Source: Intestinibacillus sp964580155 (GTDB lineage: Bacteria; Bacillota; Clostridia; Oscillospirales; Butyricicoccaceae). Taken from it: 64,000 nucleotides of DNA. The stretch is from positions 1 to 64,000 of the forward strand of contig CAZOJP010000004.1 of the NCBI GenBank assembly GCA_964580155.1, written 5' to 3'. A program made the translations under genes and the position numbers. Below, piece by piece: positions 34,713 through 43,861 of this stretch; the stretch's first letter is position 1, and every line of letters starts with the position of its first letter. The notes beneath the pieces are model-generated. The model saw only the letters and a list, made by a program, of their open reading frames with translations, had not been told where the DNA came from and searched no databases.

Positions 34713-35109
34713 ATTCTCCTGCAATACGGATGCGGTTAATCGCCTTTTTCAGCTTCACGTCTGCAATATTTTGCGCGTGTTCGCTGAGCTGCTGATGCAG
34801 CAGCTCCTTTGCGCGCTCTGCCGCTTCGCGGGCGCGATTGATGTCAATCTCGTCCGCCCACTCGCAGGTGCGCGCCAAAACAGTCGTCCCCTGCTTGTCG
34901 GTTTGGACGAAGCCGCCCGCGACCGCCGCGACACGGCTGCTGTCACCCGTGAAGATCGTCAGCCCGCCGATGCCAAGCGCGGCAACATAGGGGATGTGAT
35001 TCGGTAAAATACCGACATCCCCTTGGGTCGTGCGCACGACGATGCGGTCCGCCTCGCCGTCAAAGAACACGCGGTCGGCAGTGACCACCTTGAGATGAAA
35101 AGTAGACAT
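34711..35109 (-). CDS. atpC: F1 ATP synthase epsilon subunit
   Basis: This 132-residue subunit has the beta-sandwich domain (FHLKVVTADRVFFDGEADRIVVRTTQGDVGILPNHIP region) and a C-terminal two-helix part rich in Ala/Glu/Arg. It belongs to the central stalk and inhibits ATP hydrolysis. It starts 3 bp after the atpD stop and ends the operon. Confidence 0.96.
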   Translation of the reverse strand: MSTFHLKVVTADRVFFDGEADRIVVRTTQGDVGILPNHIPYVAALGIGGLTIFTGDSSRVAAVAGGFVQTDKQGTTVLARTCEWADEIDINRAREAAERAKELLHQQLSEHAQNIADVKLKKAINRIRIAGE

Positions 35110-35112
35110 AGA

Positions 35113-36510
35113 CTACTCTCCCTTCTTGGCTTTTTCCACTACCTCGTCGATACTGCCCACAAACAAGAACGCAGATTCGGGCATGTCATCGTGCTTGCCT
35201 TCCAAAATCTCGCGGAAACCGCGGATGGTCTCCTTGAGCGGAACATACTTGCCTGCCATGCCGGTGAACTGCTCCGCAACATGGAACGGCTGCGACAGGA
35301 AGTTCTGGATCTTACGCGCACGCGCAACCGTCAGCTTGTCCTCATCAGACAGCTCATCCATGCCGAGGATCGCGATGATGTCCTGCAGATCCTTATACTT
35401 CTGAAGAATCGACTGCACCGAACGCGCGACTTCGTAGTGCTCGACACCGACGACATCCGCCGAAAGAATGCGCGAGCTGGAGTCCAGCGGATCGACCGCG
35501 GGATAGATACCCATCGATGCAATCTCGCGCGACAGAACAACCTTAGCATCCAGATGCGAGAACGTGGTTGCCGGAGCGGGGTCGGTCAGGTCATCCGCAG
35601 GGACATAGACCGCCTGCACCGAGGTGATCGAGCCGCGCTTGGTTGACGTGATGCGCTCCTGCAGCGTGCCCATTTCGGTTGCCAGCGTGGGCTGATAACC
35701 AACCGCGGACGGCATACGGCCGAGCAGCGCGGATACCTCGGAGCCCGCCTGTGTGAAACGGAAAATATTATCGATAAACAGCAGTACATCCTGCCCCTCG
35801 CGATCGCGGAAATACTCCGCCATCGTCAGACCGGACAGGCCGACGCGCATACGCGCTCCGGGCGGCTCGTTCATCTGACCGTAAACCAGCACGGTCTTGT
35901 CAATAACGCCGGATTCCTGCATTTCGTTATACAGGTCGTTGCCTTCACGCGTGCGCTCGCCGACACCGGTGAAGACCGAAATGCCGCCGTGCTGCTTCGC
36001 GATATTGTTGATCAGCTCCATGATAATGACCGTCTTACCGACGCCCGCACCACCGAACAGACCGACCTTACCGCCCTTTGCAAACGGTGCAACCAGGTCA
36101 ACGACCTTGATGCCGGTTTCCAAAATCGCGGTTGTGGATTCCTGCTCCTCATAAGCAGGCGCGTCCCGATGAATCGGCCAGCGCTCTTCCGTATCAACGG
36201 GCGGCTTCTGGTCGACCGGCTCACCGAGCAGGTTAAAGATGCGTCCTAAGTTTGCGTGTCCGACCGGCACGGTGATCGAGGAACCGGTGTCAACAGCCTG
36301 CATGCCACGCACCAGACCGTCGGTCGACTGCATCGCGATGCAGCGAACCGTATCCTCGCCAACGTGCTGCGCGACCTCGACCGTGATCTTGTTGCCGTGA
36401 TTGTCGATTGTGATCGCGTTCAGGAGCTTAGGCAGCGCATCCGCAGCAAATTTAATGTCGAGTACAGGTCCAATAATTTGGATGACTGTACCAAGATTCT
36501 GCTCATTCAT
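35113..36510 (-). CDS. atpD: F1 ATP synthase beta subunit
   Basis: This 465-residue catalytic subunit has Walker A GGAGVGKTVI, the catalytic Glu in GVGERTREGNDLYNEM, Walker B VLLFIDNIFRFTQAGSE with the family sequence SALLGRMPSAVGYQPTLATEMG. The ATG at 36510 is eight bases after GGGAG. Confidence 0.99.
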   Translation of the reverse strand: MNEQNLGTVIQIIGPVLDIKFAADALPKLLNAITIDNHGNKITVEVAQHVGEDTVRCIAMQSTDGLVRGMQAVDTGSSITVPVGHANLGRIFNLLGEPVDQKPPVDTEERWPIHRDAPAYEEQESTTAILETGIKVVDLVAPFAKGGKVGLFGGAGVGKTVIIMELINNIAKQHGGISVFTGVGERTREGNDLYNEMQESGVIDKTVLVYGQMNEPPGARMRVGLSGLTMAEYFRDREGQDVLLFIDNIFRFTQAGSEVSALLGRMPSAVGYQPTLATEMGTLQERITSTKRGSITSVQAVYVPADDLTDPAPATTFSHLDAKVVLSREIASMGIYPAVDPLDSSSRILSADVVGVEHYEVARSVQSILQKYKDLQDIIAILGMDELSDEDKLTVARARKIQNFLSQPFHVAEQFTGMAGKYVPLKETIRGFREILEGKHDDMPESAFLFVGSIDEVVEKAKKGE

Positions 36511-36604
36511 TGGCAAAACTCCCTATGAGCCATCCGCTGCGCGTGCAATACACGCATGGGATCGGCCCTGATTCTTGATTGGTTTTCGCGGCGTTTCGCG
36601 AAAT

Positions 36605-37471
36605 TTATAAGCCGCCGACAGCGCCGCTGCCCGCGACAATTTCTGTGATCTCCTGCGTAATGGATGCCTGACGCGCGCGGTTATAGGAAAGATTGAGGGT
36701 GTCGATCATTTCGCTGGCATTGTCCGATGCCGACTCCATCGCCATGCGCCGCGCGCTCTGCTCCGAAGCGTAGGACTCAACGATCGCGCCATACAGCACG
36801 CCGTTGAGGTATTCCGGAATAATCGCATCGAACACGGCCTCGGGAGAGGGATCGTACTCGGTCAGCACGCGGCTGCCCGTGACTTCCTGCGTCTCAGGCT
36901 TTTGCCCGAAATTAACGGGTAAAAGCTGAATGCAGCGCGCTTCCTGCACCAGCGGAGACTGATACTGCGTATAGCACAGGAACACCTCGTCCACCTCGCC
37001 CTGCTGAAACAGCTTGAGGTATTGGCCAACGATCGCATGGGTATCCGAGATGCGCATGGTCTCCGCAATCCCCGGATAATCGGCAATCACGCGCACTTTG
37101 CGCTTTGCGTAATGCTCCTGCGCCTTTTTGCCGATTGTGATGACCGAAGCGCTTTTCCCCTTCATCTGCGCGGCTGCGAGCTTGAAAATATTCGCATTAT
37201 AGCCGCCGGCCAGCCCGCGATCACCTGCGATGACAAGGAACACACTGTTCTTCACCTCGCGGGGGCGGGTGTAAACCGAACCGGTTTCGCGGTTTTCCGC
37301 CGCAATGCGGGAGATCGTTTCATACAGCGTGTCAAAATACGGTCTCGACCGCTCAACACGCTCTTTGGCGCGACGCACCTTGCTGGAGGCGACCAGTTCC
37401 ATCGCTTTTGTAATCTGCATTGTGGACTGGACGCTCTTGATGCGGCGCCGAATTTGCTTCATATTCGCCAT
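36605..37471 (-). CDS. atpG: F1 ATP synthase gamma subunit
   Basis: This 288-residue rotor shaft has the N-terminal MKQIRRRIKSVQSTMQITKAM and C-terminal coiled coils (LSYNRARQASITQEITEIV), plus the central Rossmann-like domain with AGDRGLAGGYN. It lies between atpA and atpD as usual. Confidence 0.98.
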   Translation of the reverse strand: MANMKQIRRRIKSVQSTMQITKAMELVASSKVRRAKERVERSRPYFDTLYETISRIAAENRETGSVYTRPREVKNSVFLVIAGDRGLAGGYNANIFKLAAAQMKGKSASVITIGKKAQEHYAKRKVRVIADYPGIAETMRISDTHAIVGQYLKLFQQGEVDEVFLCYTQYQSPLVQEARCIQLLPVNFGQKPETQEVTGSRVLTEYDPSPEAVFDAIIPEYLNGVLYGAIVESYASEQSARRMAMESASDNASEMIDTLNLSYNRARQASITQEITEIVAGSGAVGGL

Positions 37472-37515
37472 ATGGCGCCACCTCCCTTTCTGTTTGTGTT
37501 AACCCTCAGGGAGGA

Positions 37516-39021
37516 TTATCTCTCGCTCAGGAATTTATCCTTAAACTCGATGATGGCATCGTGCAGCTTTGTCTTGATATCGTCATCCAGCTTACCCGTC
37601 GCGTGAATGGTCTGCGGAATATCGCCGTAGGTCACGTCGATATACTCAAACAGCTCACGCTCGAACTCGCCGATCTTTGCGACCGGAACCTCTGTGAGCA
37701 GACCGGAAATGACAGCATAGATCATAATAACCTGATTTTCAACGGAAATCGGGCTGTTCTGCGGCTGCTTGAGCACCTCTACGATGCGCTCGCCCTGTGC
37801 CAGACGCTTCTTGGTGTCCTCGTCAAGGTCAGAGCCGAACTGCGAGAACGACTGCAGCTCACGATACTGTGAGTATGCCAGCTTGAGCGTGCCCGCGACC
37901 TTTTTCATCGCCTTAATCTGTGCGTTGCCGCCGACGCGCGATACCGAAATACCGGGGTTGACCGCAGGACGGATGCCGGCGTTAAAGAGCTCGGTCTCGA
38001 GGAAAATCTGGCCGTCCGTGATGGAGATGACGTTCGTCGGGATATACGCTGCAACGTCACCCGCCTGCGTCTCAATAATCGGGAGCGCGGTCAGGCTTCC
38101 GCCGTCCTTGATGTTCGCAGCGCGCTCCAGAAGGCGGGAGTGCAGATAGAATACGTCGCCGGGATACGCTTCACGTCCGGGCGGACGGTGCAGCAGCAAA
38201 GAAATTGCACGATAAGCGACCGCGTGCTTGGACAAATCATCATAAATGACCAGCACATCCTTGCCCTTGTGCATAAAGTATTCGCCCATCGAGCAGCCTG
38301 CATAGGGGGCGATATACTGGAGCGGAGCGGACTCCGATGCGGTTGCGGCAACGATGATCGTATAATCGAGCGCGCCGTTTTGTGCAAGTGTTTCCGCGAC
38401 CTGTGCAACGGTCGAGCGCTTTTGCCCGATCGCAACATAAACGCAGAGCACGCCGTTGCCCTTTTGGTTGATGATCGTATCCAGGCAGATTGCAGTCTTA
38501 CCCGTCTGACGGTCACCGATGATGAGCTCGCGCTGACCGCGGCCAATCGGAATCATCGAGTCGATTGCCTTGATGCCGGTTTGCAGCGGCACATTGACCG
38601 GTACACGTTCAATGATGCCGGGAGCGGGCATTTCAATCGGGCGGGACTCGGTTGTTGCAATCGGGCCCTTTCCGTCAATCGGCATGCCGAGAGCGTCCAC
38701 GACGCGTCCGAGCATCGCCTCGCCCACCGGAACTTCTACAATGCGCTGTGTGCGCTTGACCGTGTCGCCCTCGCGGATGTCCCGATCGGAACCCAGCAGG
38801 ACGGCACCGACATAATCCTCTTCGAGGTTTTGTGCCATGCCATATACGCCGCCGTCGAACTCCAAAAGCTCGCCGGACATACAGTCCTCAAGGCCGTAGA
38901 TCTTGGCAATACCGTCGCCAACCTCCATAACAGTACCGATATTGGTCTGCTTAATCTGGCTCTGATAGTCCTTGATCTGCTGCTTGAGAATTGTACTGAT
39001 CTCTTCCGGGCGTAATTCCAT
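37516..39021 (-). CDS. atpA: F1 ATP synthase alpha subunit
   Basis: This 501-residue non-catalytic subunit has RPEEISTILKQQIKDY at the start, the P-loop GDRQTGKTA, VYVAIGQKRSTVAQ and the arginine finger region SVSRVGGNAQ. The ATG at 39021 was chosen because the homologous region starts there; the track-style extension into atpH is not needed. Confidence 0.99.
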   Translation of the reverse strand: MELRPEEISTILKQQIKDYQSQIKQTNIGTVMEVGDGIAKIYGLEDCMSGELLEFDGGVYGMAQNLEEDYVGAVLLGSDRDIREGDTVKRTQRIVEVPVGEAMLGRVVDALGMPIDGKGPIATTESRPIEMPAPGIIERVPVNVPLQTGIKAIDSMIPIGRGQRELIIGDRQTGKTAICLDTIINQKGNGVLCVYVAIGQKRSTVAQVAETLAQNGALDYTIIVAATASESAPLQYIAPYAGCSMGEYFMHKGKDVLVIYDDLSKHAVAYRAISLLLHRPPGREAYPGDVFYLHSRLLERAANIKDGGSLTALPIIETQAGDVAAYIPTNVISITDGQIFLETELFNAGIRPAVNPGISVSRVGGNAQIKAMKKVAGTLKLAYSQYRELQSFSQFGSDLDEDTKKRLAQGERIVEVLKQPQNSPISVENQVIMIYAVISGLLTEVPVAKIGEFERELFEYIDVTYGDIPQTIHATGKLDDDIKTKLHDAIIEFKDKFLSER

Positions 39022-39037
39022 GAAGTCACCTACTTCC

Positions 39038-39580
39038 TTACGCAATAATTTGTGTCATTTTGCCCGCCAGTTCGTTCAGCTTTGCCTTGATGCTGGTGTC
39101 AATTTGTTCGTTGCCCAGCTTGAGCACGACACCGCCCAAAATAGACGCATCGACCTTTGTGAGCAAAATGACGGTTTTGCCTGTGATTTTTTCCAGCTTG
39201 ACGCGCAGTTTTTCTGTCAGCTCCTCGTCCATCGGCACAGCCGTGGTCGCGTGCACCTCACAGATGCCCTGCTCGCCGTAATAGCGCTGCTTGTATGCCT
39301 CCTGCATCTCGAGCAGACCGCCGACGCGGCCCTTCTCGGTGATGAGCATGAGGAAATTAAGCAGATATGGGTTGATTTTACCGTCAAAGGTCTGCGTGAG
39401 GACTTTTTTCTTGTCCCCGAACGCGATTGACGGTGTTTGCAGCATCTTCAAAAATGCGGGCGTTTCGCGTGCGGCCTGCGCGATCGCGGTCAGCTCATCG
39501 AGCATTTTCGGAATGCTTCCCTCTTCCTGAGCGATTTCATAAAGCGAATTCGCATAGCGCTCGTTGACAATCGTCGCCAT
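39038..39580 (-). CDS. atpH: F1 ATP synthase delta subunit
   Basis: This 180-residue peripheral-stalk protein has the N-terminal helical domain (NERYANSLYEIAQEEG) and the C-terminal motif LTKVDASILGGVVLKLGNEQIDTSIKAKL typical of OSCP/delta. It is 6 bp downstream of atpF. Confidence 0.97.
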   Translation of the reverse strand: MATIVNERYANSLYEIAQEEGSIPKMLDELTAIAQAARETPAFLKMLQTPSIAFGDKKKVLTQTFDGKINPYLLNFLMLITEKGRVGGLLEMQEAYKQRYYGEQGICEVHATTAVPMDEELTEKLRVKLEKITGKTVILLTKVDASILGGVVLKLGNEQIDTSIKAKLNELAGKMTQIIA

Positions 39581-39586
39581 TTAATC

Positions 39587-40144
39587 TCACCCCACCTTGT
39601 CGATGAAGTCTTCGATCAGGCGCTTGTGATCGGCTTCGTTGATGTCCTTTTCGACGACCTTCGCCGCAATCATAACAGACAGACCACCAATTTCGTTTTT
39701 GATGTCGTTCATGGTCTTCTTGCGTTCCTGCTCGATCGAAGCCTCTGCCTTTTGCACCATTTCGGCGGACTGCTTGGCCGCGTCCTTCAGAATTTCTTCC
39801 GAACGCACGGTTGCACGGCGTGTTGCGCTGCGCGTAATCTCCGCCGCTTCCTCTTTTGCCTTGGACAGACGCGCGGTATATTCGGTGCGCAGGCTGTCTG
39901 CCTCGGTCTGGCTGCGCTCGGCATCGGCGTACATGGCGCGCACTTCTTCCTCGCGCGACGCCATCATTTTGTGGACCGGTCTGAACAAAAACTTTCTGAT
40001 GATGAGGAACGTGATGAGTGTGTTGCAGATCGTCACGATGAGCTCCCATGCACTAAAGCCGACGAAGGACTGCGTCGCCGCCTCGGCAATCGCCTGTGTT
40101 CCCTGCGCGGTCAGTACACCCAGTCCCAAAAAAGAATGCATCAC
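39587..40144 (-). CDS. atpF: FO ATP synthase b subunit
   Basis: This 185-residue protein has one N-terminal membrane segment (WELIVTICNTLITFLIIRKFLF), then a long coiled-coil stalk rich in Ala/Glu/Lys with no prolines. The N-terminal region before the membrane segment is about 28 residues long, a little more than usual. It links the membrane sector to delta. Confidence 0.95.
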   Translation of the reverse strand: MMHSFLGLGVLTAQGTQAIAEAATQSFVGFSAWELIVTICNTLITFLIIRKFLFRPVHKMMASREEEVRAMYADAERSQTEADSLRTEYTARLSKAKEEAAEITRSATRRATVRSEEILKDAAKQSAEMVQKAEASIEQERKKTMNDIKNEIGGLSVMIAAKVVEKDINEADHKRLIEDFIDKVG

Positions 40145-40179
40145 AGCTTTGCCCTCCTTCCCGTTAAAGTACGGTTTTC

Positions 40180-40440
40180 TTAGTATTCGATATTCTTAAA
40201 CGGGTTAGCGAACAGCAGGATCAGCGCGATGACGAGCGCATAAATGCCGGTGGACTCCGCCATTGCGATACCGAGAATCATGGTACGGGTGATGTCTGCC
40301 TGCGCTTCCGGCTGACGGCCGATCGCGGCGCATGCCTGACCTGCGGTGTAGCCTTCACCGATACCGGGGCCGAGGCCGGCGATCATTGCCATGCCTGCGC
40401 CGAGAGCGGACATACCTAATACAAATGCCTTGGGATTCAT
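40180..40440 (-). CDS. atpE: FO ATP synthase c subunit, two-carboxylate sodium-type
   Basis: This 86-residue hairpin forms the rotor ring. Helix 1 contains GPGIGEGYTAGQA with Glu29, and helix 2 contains AMAESTGIYALVI with Glu62-Ser63-Thr64 and Tyr67. Aligned with the Ilyobacter tartaricus c subunit, Glu62, Ser63 and Tyr67 equal its sodium ligands Glu65, Ser66 and Tyr70, while its Gln32 is replaced by Glu29. The two-carboxylate form is known from Fusobacterium nucleatum, whose ring is Na+-specific. Sodium coupling is therefore predicted. Confidence 0.97.
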   Translation of the reverse strand: MNPKAFVLGMSALGAGMAMIAGLGPGIGEGYTAGQACAAIGRQPEAQADITRTMILGIAMAESTGIYALVIALILLFANPFKNIEY

Positions 40441-40484
40441 AATCTTTTCCTCCTAAATACTTGTGAAAAGGTTTTGAGCGGAAT

Positions 40485-41207
40485 TTAATCCGCCGATCGT
40501 GCGTTGCCGACATAAGACATCGTCAGCATGCTGAAAATGAATGCTTGCATCGCAGAGGTGAAGATGTCGAAATACAACGACAGAACGCCGGGGATACCGA
40601 TTTGCAGCAGCGGCACCGGCAAAAAGCCGAGCACAAAACCGCTCAGCGCCTTTAAAGCGCCCATCAGCAGTGTCGTAATGACCAGACCGCCCGCAATATT
40701 GCCGAAGTGACGGAACGACATTGAAACCGGTGTTGCGATCTCACTGAGCACGTTGAGCGGCGCCATGACAAAAATCGGCTGAATGAAGCCCTTGAGATAC
40801 CCGCCGATGCCCTTATACTTAATATTGTTATAGGTAATCAGTATAAAAGTCATCAGTGCCCATCCCAGCGTCGTATTCAGGTCGCCCGTAACCGGACGCA
40901 TCAAAAATAACGACGCAAGGCTGCCGCAAAATGAAAACATTAGCAGCGTCGCGATATACGGTGCATAGTGACGGCAATCCGGCCCCATGGTCTGATCGAC
41001 CAGCTTGTCCACAGTGAGAACCGCCTTTTCTGCAATCGTTTGCTTGCCGGTCGGAATTTTTTTCATACCCCGTGTCAATACCAGACACAAGATCAGAATG
41101 AATCCCATTACGATCCATGCGTTGCGCATGGTCTCCGTGATTGGCAGACCGCCGAACAGCGGGATCTCATATAGAATTTTTGGACCGTTGATTACTATCT
41201 CACCCAC
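40485..41207 (-). CDS. atpB: FO ATP synthase a subunit
   Basis: This 240-residue stator channel protein has several membrane helices and the essential Arg in MSFRHFGNIAGGLVI. A GTG at 41207, eight bases after GGAGG, is the likely start; the longer ATG-initiated frame to 41321 runs inside the upstream atpI gene and looks non-coding. It overlaps atpI by 8 bp. Confidence 0.96.
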   Translation of the reverse strand: MGEIVINGPKILYEIPLFGGLPITETMRNAWIVMGFILILCLVLTRGMKKIPTGKQTIAEKAVLTVDKLVDQTMGPDCRHYAPYIATLLMFSFCGSLASLFLMRPVTGDLNTTLGWALMTFILITYNNIKYKGIGGYLKGFIQPIFVMAPLNVLSEIATPVSMSFRHFGNIAGGLVITTLLMGALKALSGFVLGFLPVPLLQIGIPGVLSLYFDIFTSAMQAFIFSMLTMSYVGNARSAD

Positions 41208-41595
41208 TCGTTTTCCCTCCTTTCCTTTGGAATGCACTGCCAAACAGCAGCACCAGCTTAGGAAAAAACAGCGGCAGGATGGCTGCCAGAGGATGGAAAA
41301 ACGGCAACTTGAGAACCGCAAGAATGACAGCGCCCGTCAATACATAGCGCAGCATATAGCCTTTGCGCATGCATGCCTCCGCCTGTCCGGGAGGAAGCGC
41401 TACCGAACGCACGACATTCCTGCCCATCAGTACAAACAAAGCCCAGGCGTAGCAAGTTCCAAGCGCGACACTGATTGCAACGCGCCAGGATGCCTGTCCG
41501 CACAGTGCAAGCACGATGCCGGTCAGCACCGCTAGCAGCACCATGCCCCTTTTCAAACGAGCGGCCTCTTCCCGGACGATTTCGTAATCCTTCAT
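41200..41595 (-). CDS. atpI: ATP synthase protein I-like membrane protein
   Basis: This 131-residue protein has four hydrophobic segments (about 17-36, 39-58, 80-98, 100-118) and lies between atpZ and atpB. Size, topology and position fit the AtpI family, an assembly factor for the c-ring or an ion-transport accessory; sequence similarity to characterised AtpI is weak by eye. Its start overlaps atpZ by 4 bp. Confidence 0.75.
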   Translation of the reverse strand: MKDYEIVREEAARLKRGMVLLAVLTGIVLALCGQASWRVAISVALGTCYAWALFVLMGRNVVRSVALPPGQAEACMRKGYMLRYVLTGAVILAVLKLPFFHPLAAILPLFFPKLVLLFGSAFQRKGGKTSG

Positions 41596-41846
41596 GGTTT
41601 GTGCTCACGCTCGCTTTCTTTGGCTTTCTTTGCAGTGAATTGCATGAATTTCCACAGGTTGAGGCCTGCTGTTGCGATACCCAGAAGGATACCGACAATC
41701 ACGACCCAGTCGCCCAGATCGAAGCGGTTACGGAGCCACCACGCTGCAAAGGTATATAACACCGGCGGAGTAATCATATTCAAGCCGAATTGTGTGAAAT
41801 ACACAAGATACCGGAGAGCAGCAGCCCAGTTCGTCTTTCGTTTCAA
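41592..41846 (-). CDS. atpZ: AtpZ/AtpI family protein
   Basis: This 84-residue protein has two membrane segments (about residues 15-38 and 44-66) and the family-type sequence TQFGLNMITPPVLYTFAAWWL. It begins at a TTG (41844-41846), preceded by AAAGGATGGG; no ATG or GTG in frame has a ribosome site near the homologous region. It is the first gene of the ATP synthase operon. Confidence 0.8.
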   Translation of the reverse strand: MKRKTNWAAALRYLVYFTQFGLNMITPPVLYTFAAWWLRNRFDLGDWVVIVGILLGIATAGLNLWKFMQFTAKKAKESEREHKP

Positions 41847-41934
41847 GAGCAACCCATCCTTTGTTTTGCGGTGACATATCACGGCGGCGTTCGCGCAGGT
41901 AAAGGCACAGTCGCACACCGCATACATCTCTACC

Positions 41935-41940
41935 ATTATA
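41935..41940 (-). promoter_or_regulatory. -10 element of the ATP synthase operon promoter
   Basis: A perfect TATAAT on the minus strand lies about 90 bp before atpZ. The -35 region is weak (TTTCCC-like at 17 bp), so only the -10 is reported. Confidence 0.5.
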
Positions 41941-42025
41941 CCGGAATTGACCAAAAAGGGAAACACTTTTTGCAGAATTTTCTCATCATTTTTAGTCATC
42001 ACAGCGAAAATATTCTGTTGCAAAT

Positions 42026-42066
42026 AAAAAGACAGATGCAGTCGACAAGATTGCATCTGTCTTTTT
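42026..42066 (-). terminator. Terminator after the small P-loop gene
   Basis: AAAAAGACAGATGCA (42026-42040) pairs perfectly with 42052-42066, with A/T runs on both sides, separating the P-loop gene from the atp operon. Confidence 0.88.
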
Positions 42067-42086
42067 CCGAAAACCAAGGAATGGTT

Positions 42087-42497
42087 TTAGAGATACTTCT
42101 TCATTGCCTCCGTAGCACTGTTCTCGTCTGCACTGATTGCGACGGTAAACTTTACGCTGTGCTTCGTTGCAAAAGCATCAAGCTCTTTCAGGAATTTTTC
42201 CGCGTGATCCGGCTTGTCATCCTCAACGATCTTATATAGGCTGTCAATAAAGAAATGCGTAATATCATAGTTGCCCGCGTGCACGCCGGACAAAAATCCC
42301 AGAAGGCCCTCGCAACCATGAACCATGTAATCACTGACGTCTATCAGTCTGGCGCCGTGAGAAATGTCGAACGTCAGCTTGTTGCCCTTTGCGATGCAAA
42401 CGACACTGCCCTTTTCTTCTGAGACCGCGGTATTGACAAGATCAATAATCTTTTTTGTCTTGCCCGTACCCTTGCTACCCATAATCAGTTTTACCAT
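42087..42497 (-). CDS. Small P-loop ATP-binding protein of unknown function
   Basis: This 136-residue protein starts MVKLIMGSKGTGKTKKII, a perfect Walker A at residues 7-14, and continues with VVCIAKGNKLTFD and a Walker B-like THFFIDSLYKIV. There is little else, so it is a minimal P-loop domain. It is known as a hypothetical ATP-binding protein in Clostridia; no function is established. The ATG at 42497 follows GGAGG. It is monocistronic. Confidence 0.78.
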   Translation of the reverse strand: MVKLIMGSKGTGKTKKIIDLVNTAVSEEKGSVVCIAKGNKLTFDISHGARLIDVSDYMVHGCEGLLGFLSGVHAGNYDITHFFIDSLYKIVEDDKPDHAEKFLKELDAFATKHSVKFTVAISADENSATEAMKKYL

Positions 42498-42530
42498 ATC
42501 GTTTTCCTCCCAACCTTTGAGGTTACTCAT

Positions 42531-42559
42531 ATGTTACCATAGTTTTCGTAAGATTACAA
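42531..42559 (-). promoter_or_regulatory. Promoter of the small P-loop gene
   Basis: TTGTAA (42554-42559) and TAACAT (42531-42536) are 17 bp apart on the minus strand, with a TGG extension before the -10. Confidence 0.6.
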
Positions 42560-42611
42560 TAATTTTCGGCTGATTTCCTACAGGATTTTATGAATAATCA
42601 CCCTCTGTACC

Positions 42612-43748
42612 TTATGCGCCCTTCATCAATGCCGCACGCAGAAAATCTGCGTAAATTCCGAACAAACTCTTCCGCTCGACCGTGTGCGCCGCGGTCACCG
42701 GTACTTTCATCAGCTCCACGCCGTCCGATAGAATGACGATCTCCCCTACGCGCTGCCCCTGCACAATCGGCGCCGCAAGCTGCTCGGGCACGGTGACGCG
42801 GGTTTCGATGGTGCTCGTCTTTTCTTTTTCAACCGTCACGCTGTCCACCGTATCCGCCGCCAGCTTCACCGTATCCGCCTTGCCGAGGCTGACCGGCAGC
42901 GACTGCGGCAACGCGCTCAAGTCGGGCGTGTAGCTGACAAAGTGTGCAAATCCGTAATTGAGCAGCGCGGAGGCATCCGCCATGCGGTTCTCCTTTGTCG
43001 GCGCAGCCATGACCGTTGCAATCAGCGTCATGTTATCGCGCCGCGCCGCGGCAGAAATACAAAAGCCCGCCTCGGAAATATAGCCGGTCTTAAGGCCAAT
43101 CAGCCCTTTATAGCTGCGCAGCATCTTGTTCGTGTTGGCGAGCTGAAATTCTCCCCCGCGGATGCTGTCCATCCAGATTGTCGTATAATCCAAAATTTTA
43201 GGGTGCCTCAGCAGCTCGACCGAAATCAGCGCGAGGTCGCGTGCCGTCGTCATGGTCTTTTGCTCTCCTGCATCCAGGCCGTTGGCATTGACGAATGTCG
43301 TTCCCGCGCAGCCGAGTTCTTGGGCGCGCGTGTTCATTTTCTCAACAAACGCAGCTTCCGTGCCCGATAAATGCTCCGCCACCGCGACAGAGCAGTCGTT
43401 CGCCGAGCCGACCGCAATCGCCTTCATCATTTCATCAAGTGACAGCTGCTCCCCTTCTTTGAGCCAGATTTGCGTGCCGCCCATCGAGGCGGCATGGGCA
43501 CTGCCGGTCACCATATCGGTTAGGGTCACGTCGCCGCGGTCAACCGCTTCGATTGCCAGCAGCATGGTCATAATTTTGGTCACAGACGCAGGCTGCAAGC
43601 GTTCCTCCGCGTTAAATTCATACAGCATTTTACCCGAAGTGTCATATAGCGCCGCGGACTTGGCATATAGCGGCCCCATGTCCGGCAGAGCCGACGCGCC
43701 GCCGGTCAGCATGATTGCGCCGAGCAGCGCACACAGTACTTTTTTCAT
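42612..43748 (-). CDS. D-alanyl-D-alanine carboxypeptidase (DacF/DacB-like)
   Basis: This 378-residue class C penicillin-binding protein has a signal peptide (KKVLCALLGAIMLTGGASA), the nucleophile motif S55-V-T-K58, S115-A-N117 and K220-T-G222. The C-terminal part has a beta domain and an amphipathic end consistent with membrane attachment. It trims pentapeptides in peptidoglycan; DacB/DacF homologues act in spore cortex formation in Bacillus, but that role is not proven here. The ATG at 43748 was chosen over a GTG at 43757, which is too close to the GGGGG site. Confidence 0.93.
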   Translation of the reverse strand: MKKVLCALLGAIMLTGGASALPDMGPLYAKSAALYDTSGKMLYEFNAEERLQPASVTKIMTMLLAIEAVDRGDVTLTDMVTGSAHAASMGGTQIWLKEGEQLSLDEMMKAIAVGSANDCSVAVAEHLSGTEAAFVEKMNTRAQELGCAGTTFVNANGLDAGEQKTMTTARDLALISVELLRHPKILDYTTIWMDSIRGGEFQLANTNKMLRSYKGLIGLKTGYISEAGFCISAAARRDNMTLIATVMAAPTKENRMADASALLNYGFAHFVSYTPDLSALPQSLPVSLGKADTVKLAADTVDSVTVEKEKTSTIETRVTVPEQLAAPIVQGQRVGEIVILSDGVELMKVPVTAAHTVERKSLFGIYADFLRAALMKGA

Positions 43749-43861
43749 TTGCTGCACCCCCTCGTCCTAAAGCTATGAAAACGGACGTACTTTCAGAACA
43801 TCGTTTCCGGCTTGTCGGTCGCCGTATGTTCGGGGCTTCTATGCCGCTCCATCCCTTTCTG

